From Watersipora subatra (lineage: Eukaryota; Bryozoa; Gymnolaemata; Cheilostomatida; Watersiporidae): a stretch of 64,000 bases of DNA. The stretch covers positions 2,604,001-2,668,000 of the forward strand of contig NC_088708.1 in assembly GCF_963576615.1 (NCBI RefSeq), written 5' to 3'. The notes under the pieces are model-generated. The model did not search any database, was not told the DNA's origin, and was given only the letters and a program-made list of their open reading frames with translations. How positions within the stretch are numbered: the stretch's first letter is position 1; every line of letters begins with the position of its first letter. The position numbers and the translations under genes are program-made. This document shows positions 61,295 through 64,000 of this stretch, one piece after another.

Positions 61295-63486
61295 CTGAAA
61301 TAGGAACATATCCACACATCAAACGACTAGATCATTAATTAAGAAAGTCGACATTCTTTGCAGCATAACCTACTCACATGAATGTTTCTCCACATAAATT
61401 ATGTGAAAATCTCATATTTTATATAAATGTCCATATTGCTAGACTAGATTAAAGGAACACCTAGTTCTCCATTTTTCCTTCACGAATTGCCCATCAACAC
61501 TAGAGATCTAATAAAATACAAAACAATATATTGTGAATCCTCGACATATTGCGACAAACATTCTCATAAAAAATACATCGCATTTCGTTCGAATCATTTT
61601 AGACGTCAAAAAATAAGGACGAATGCTTCAAATAATTACATATAATATTAAAACAAAGATTATAAATTATACGTAAAAACGTATACCCTTTATACACAAT
61701 TCTACGCATACACAAATTATACGTAAAAATTCCATGGAGGTTTGATAATGTAGGTTCAGTGATAGAGTGACTGATAAAAAATAGTTCAACTTATTTTAGC
61801 TTACACTAAATGTAGTTTAGGTTCACCAAATATGTTGTTTATTAAATTTCGCCAAGGTTTTCTACTTTCACTTACAACCTCTCAAGAAATTTTAAGCATC
61901 ACATGTTGGGAGGCAATTTTTATTAATTTTAACATCTGACAAATAATTGGTCTGTAACTTGTTTGCACCCGACTGAATTCCAGACGATTAGCCCCAAATA
62001 CCGCTCATTTTTCAGAAAGTTGCCATAATTCAAATTACTACTACAAAAGACAAACTTGGGATAATTTATTCATTCAAAATTCAAAAAAACCAGCCAGTCT
62101 ATCAAATGATATTACATTCATATAGACAACTCATATCCCTTTCATGTAGATCCGTGCCTCAAAGGTAGTTTCAGAAAACTTCAGATTTTGAAAAAATTGT
62201 TATTTGCTGAAACAAAGTTAGACTTGCACCATAAAAATTGCAACATAAACAAAGCTGGACTAAAATTACTTAAAATTATGAAACTCTAATTTCGATCGTT
62301 TCCTCGCGAGTAACATCATTCAAACCAAAACATAGCTAATCTACATGCCAACATAACTCAAATAAACTGTCATAAACATGTTTCAAATAATAAAAATATG
62401 TTCAATAATTTTGTTCTTGACTTTTCAGACTCCATAGACAGCTCTAAGAATCAATATGATCCTATCAAAAGTGAATGATCACTTTAGGCTGACTGCAGAA
62501 AAAAAGTGCATTTTTGTTCGACCATAACGGTTCAAATTGGCAGAATTGAAAAATAAACACTTTGAAACATTTGATTTATGCAGCCTTTCAATGTCTTACC
62601 ACTCCTGAATCTGCATATTTACTGCTGGAGTTGAAAAAATTGATCGCGAATGATAAAATTTAAAGCCACCGCAATGACTTCCAGTTTAGGTAGACATCGG
62701 CATCATTAAGTATTTGGGCTATAACTTTTGCCACATATATCATTGAGGCAAATTGTAAGTTTTTCTGATTGGCCAGAAATTTTTGTTTCAAACTAATAAA
62801 AAGTTTTCTTCTAAAACTTAAAAATAACTACATTGAATAGGTAAATTTCCAAGGCGAGATAACTCGCGTTGGGTGCCTAACTACAATAAATTTCGCGAGT
62901 TAACTCGCGAATGAGTTAAGAATAAATTAATATTCGACTGTACTGAGGTAGTTCCTTCAGTGCCATTATGCACGATAACTACCATCTTATTACTAAATGA
63001 CCAATTTAATTACTTCATGTTTTGCAAGCTCTGCACAAACTAAAGCTAAATATGTGAATGTGTCAGATGTAGTACGCAATTAAACTATCGTTTTCGACCT
63101 ACCTCGACCAAACTTAGATTGACACCCGTAAACCATTCCAAAGAAGTTCAACGCAAAAATTGAAGGTAGATTAAAATTCTCTGTTTAAGCAGTCACTAAG
63201 TTTATTTTTGTCATGTGAAGCAATATGAGATAGTTGCTGCCAAACAATTACATGTTAACAAATGAAATACAAAACATTCAGCAATGCTAACAAAAGACTT
63301 TTTTGTCTCAAAATGCACTTTTGAAACGACAATGGCAATTTTTAATACAAAAACAAACAAACAAACGAATGCTTCATTACCTCAATAAAAAACTTCACAT
63401 ATTAGGCATTACAACTTAAAATATGTACCTGTCCTCTCTCTTTATGGCTGATTTGTTTGGGGCAGGCCACCAACCTGACTTCATTT
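61295..63486. other. Intron of the vasa-like gene
   Basis: AT-rich noncoding DNA. An 18-bp perfect palindrome TCGCGAGTTAACTCGCGA at 62891-62908, with related TAACTCGCG copies nearby, may mark a decayed transposon end. No exon recognised. Confidence 0.45.
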
Positions 63487-64000
63487 GTTAAAGGTTGACT
63501 TGCAACAAAATTCACATTACAGTTATTTGGTATCAAAAGATTCACCATGTCTTACTCTGTTGTGTTGTAGGTGTCAAATACGTGGAAATGTGATTACAAG
63601 CTCTTAAAAGCTCAAAAACGAACAGTTAATCGCAGCCACACGAGACAGCCGTAGTTTGGATTCGCTTTCCAAAATGGCTCAAATGGGCCGTAGTTGTTAC
63701 AGGATGGTTTCTGTTTACACTTACATGCAACCTTATTCGTCGAAATATTTTCACAAATGTACTTCACGCATTCAATAAAACCATGTCTATTGTTCTTACG
63801 CGTCTGTTTTATTGTCATTGTAATGCTGTCACTTTTAGCACTGATATCTTATAACTTACCGTAAAAAATCGTTAAACTTTTTAACCTTACTTCGAAGGAG
63901 TATATATCATTGTCTGATAATCATGACGAGCCTGTTGGTTACCTGTGATAATCGAAAAGAGCTGCAAAAATTATTAGCGAAGTATTGGGTCACGTGATCA
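63487..64000. repeat. Dispersed repeat, copy 2 (cut by window edge)
   Basis: Same element and orientation as 11272-11786; continues beyond the window. Class unknown. Confidence 0.8.

Noticed and set aside
63430-63478. Possible vasa exon on the minus strand ending in a GT
   Set aside because: Translation (WPAPNKSAIKRED) does not match the helicase sequence expected before the AHQTVPDFL exon.

Overview
This is a window of an animal (metazoan) nuclear genome. It is AT-rich, with intron-split genes using GT-AG splice sites and very dense transposons and minisatellites. The gene content (TNRC6/GW182, EIF3L, EIF4E3, a DIRAS Ras-like GTPase, a vasa-like DDX4 helicase) and the element types point to an invertebrate, possibly a lophotrochozoan. 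The species cannot be fixed from the sequence.

Layout. 1-2716 (+): last four coding exons of a TNRC6/GW182 gene. 5066-25204 (-): EIF3L in 13 recognisable exons, with introns full of transposons and tandem repeats; the first coding exon was not found. 25280-35900: intergenic or EIF3L upstream DNA, with a 22-bp minisatellite, a pogo/Tigger-like transposon, two long foldback elements and a broken LINE. 35913-42240 (+): complete EIF4E3 in seven exons, its last intron holding three large minisatellites. 43191-44815 (-): complete two-exon DIRAS-type GTPase whose intron is almost entirely a 30-bp minisatellite. 46318-54200: 23-bp minisatellite, palindromes, SINE-like repeats and a LINE fragment. 54204-58764: a dispersed repeat carrying a very young LTR element that has gag and protease but no visible reverse transcriptase. 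60928-61294 (-): last two exons of a vasa/DDX4-like helicase that continues past the right edge.

Function. Four of the five host genes act in mRNA translation or its silencing: TNRC6 (miRNA silencing, PABP binding), EIF3L (initiation), EIF4E3 (cap binding) and vasa (germline mRNA helicase). They are not an operon; the shared theme may be chance or old linkage. TNRC6/EIF3L and EIF4E3/DIRAS are convergent pairs, each with opposing AATAAA signals 50-110 bp apart.

Most notable: a minisatellite that contains the EIF3L splice acceptor and first codons of an exon, so that the acceptor exists in about 14 tandem copies; EIF4E3 intron arrays whose units look like splice sites; a gag-protease-only LTR element with intact ends and a related unoccupied site in the same window; perfect palindromes; and nested foldback elements. 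No bacterial-type system, CRISPR array or functional tRNA/rRNA gene was seen.
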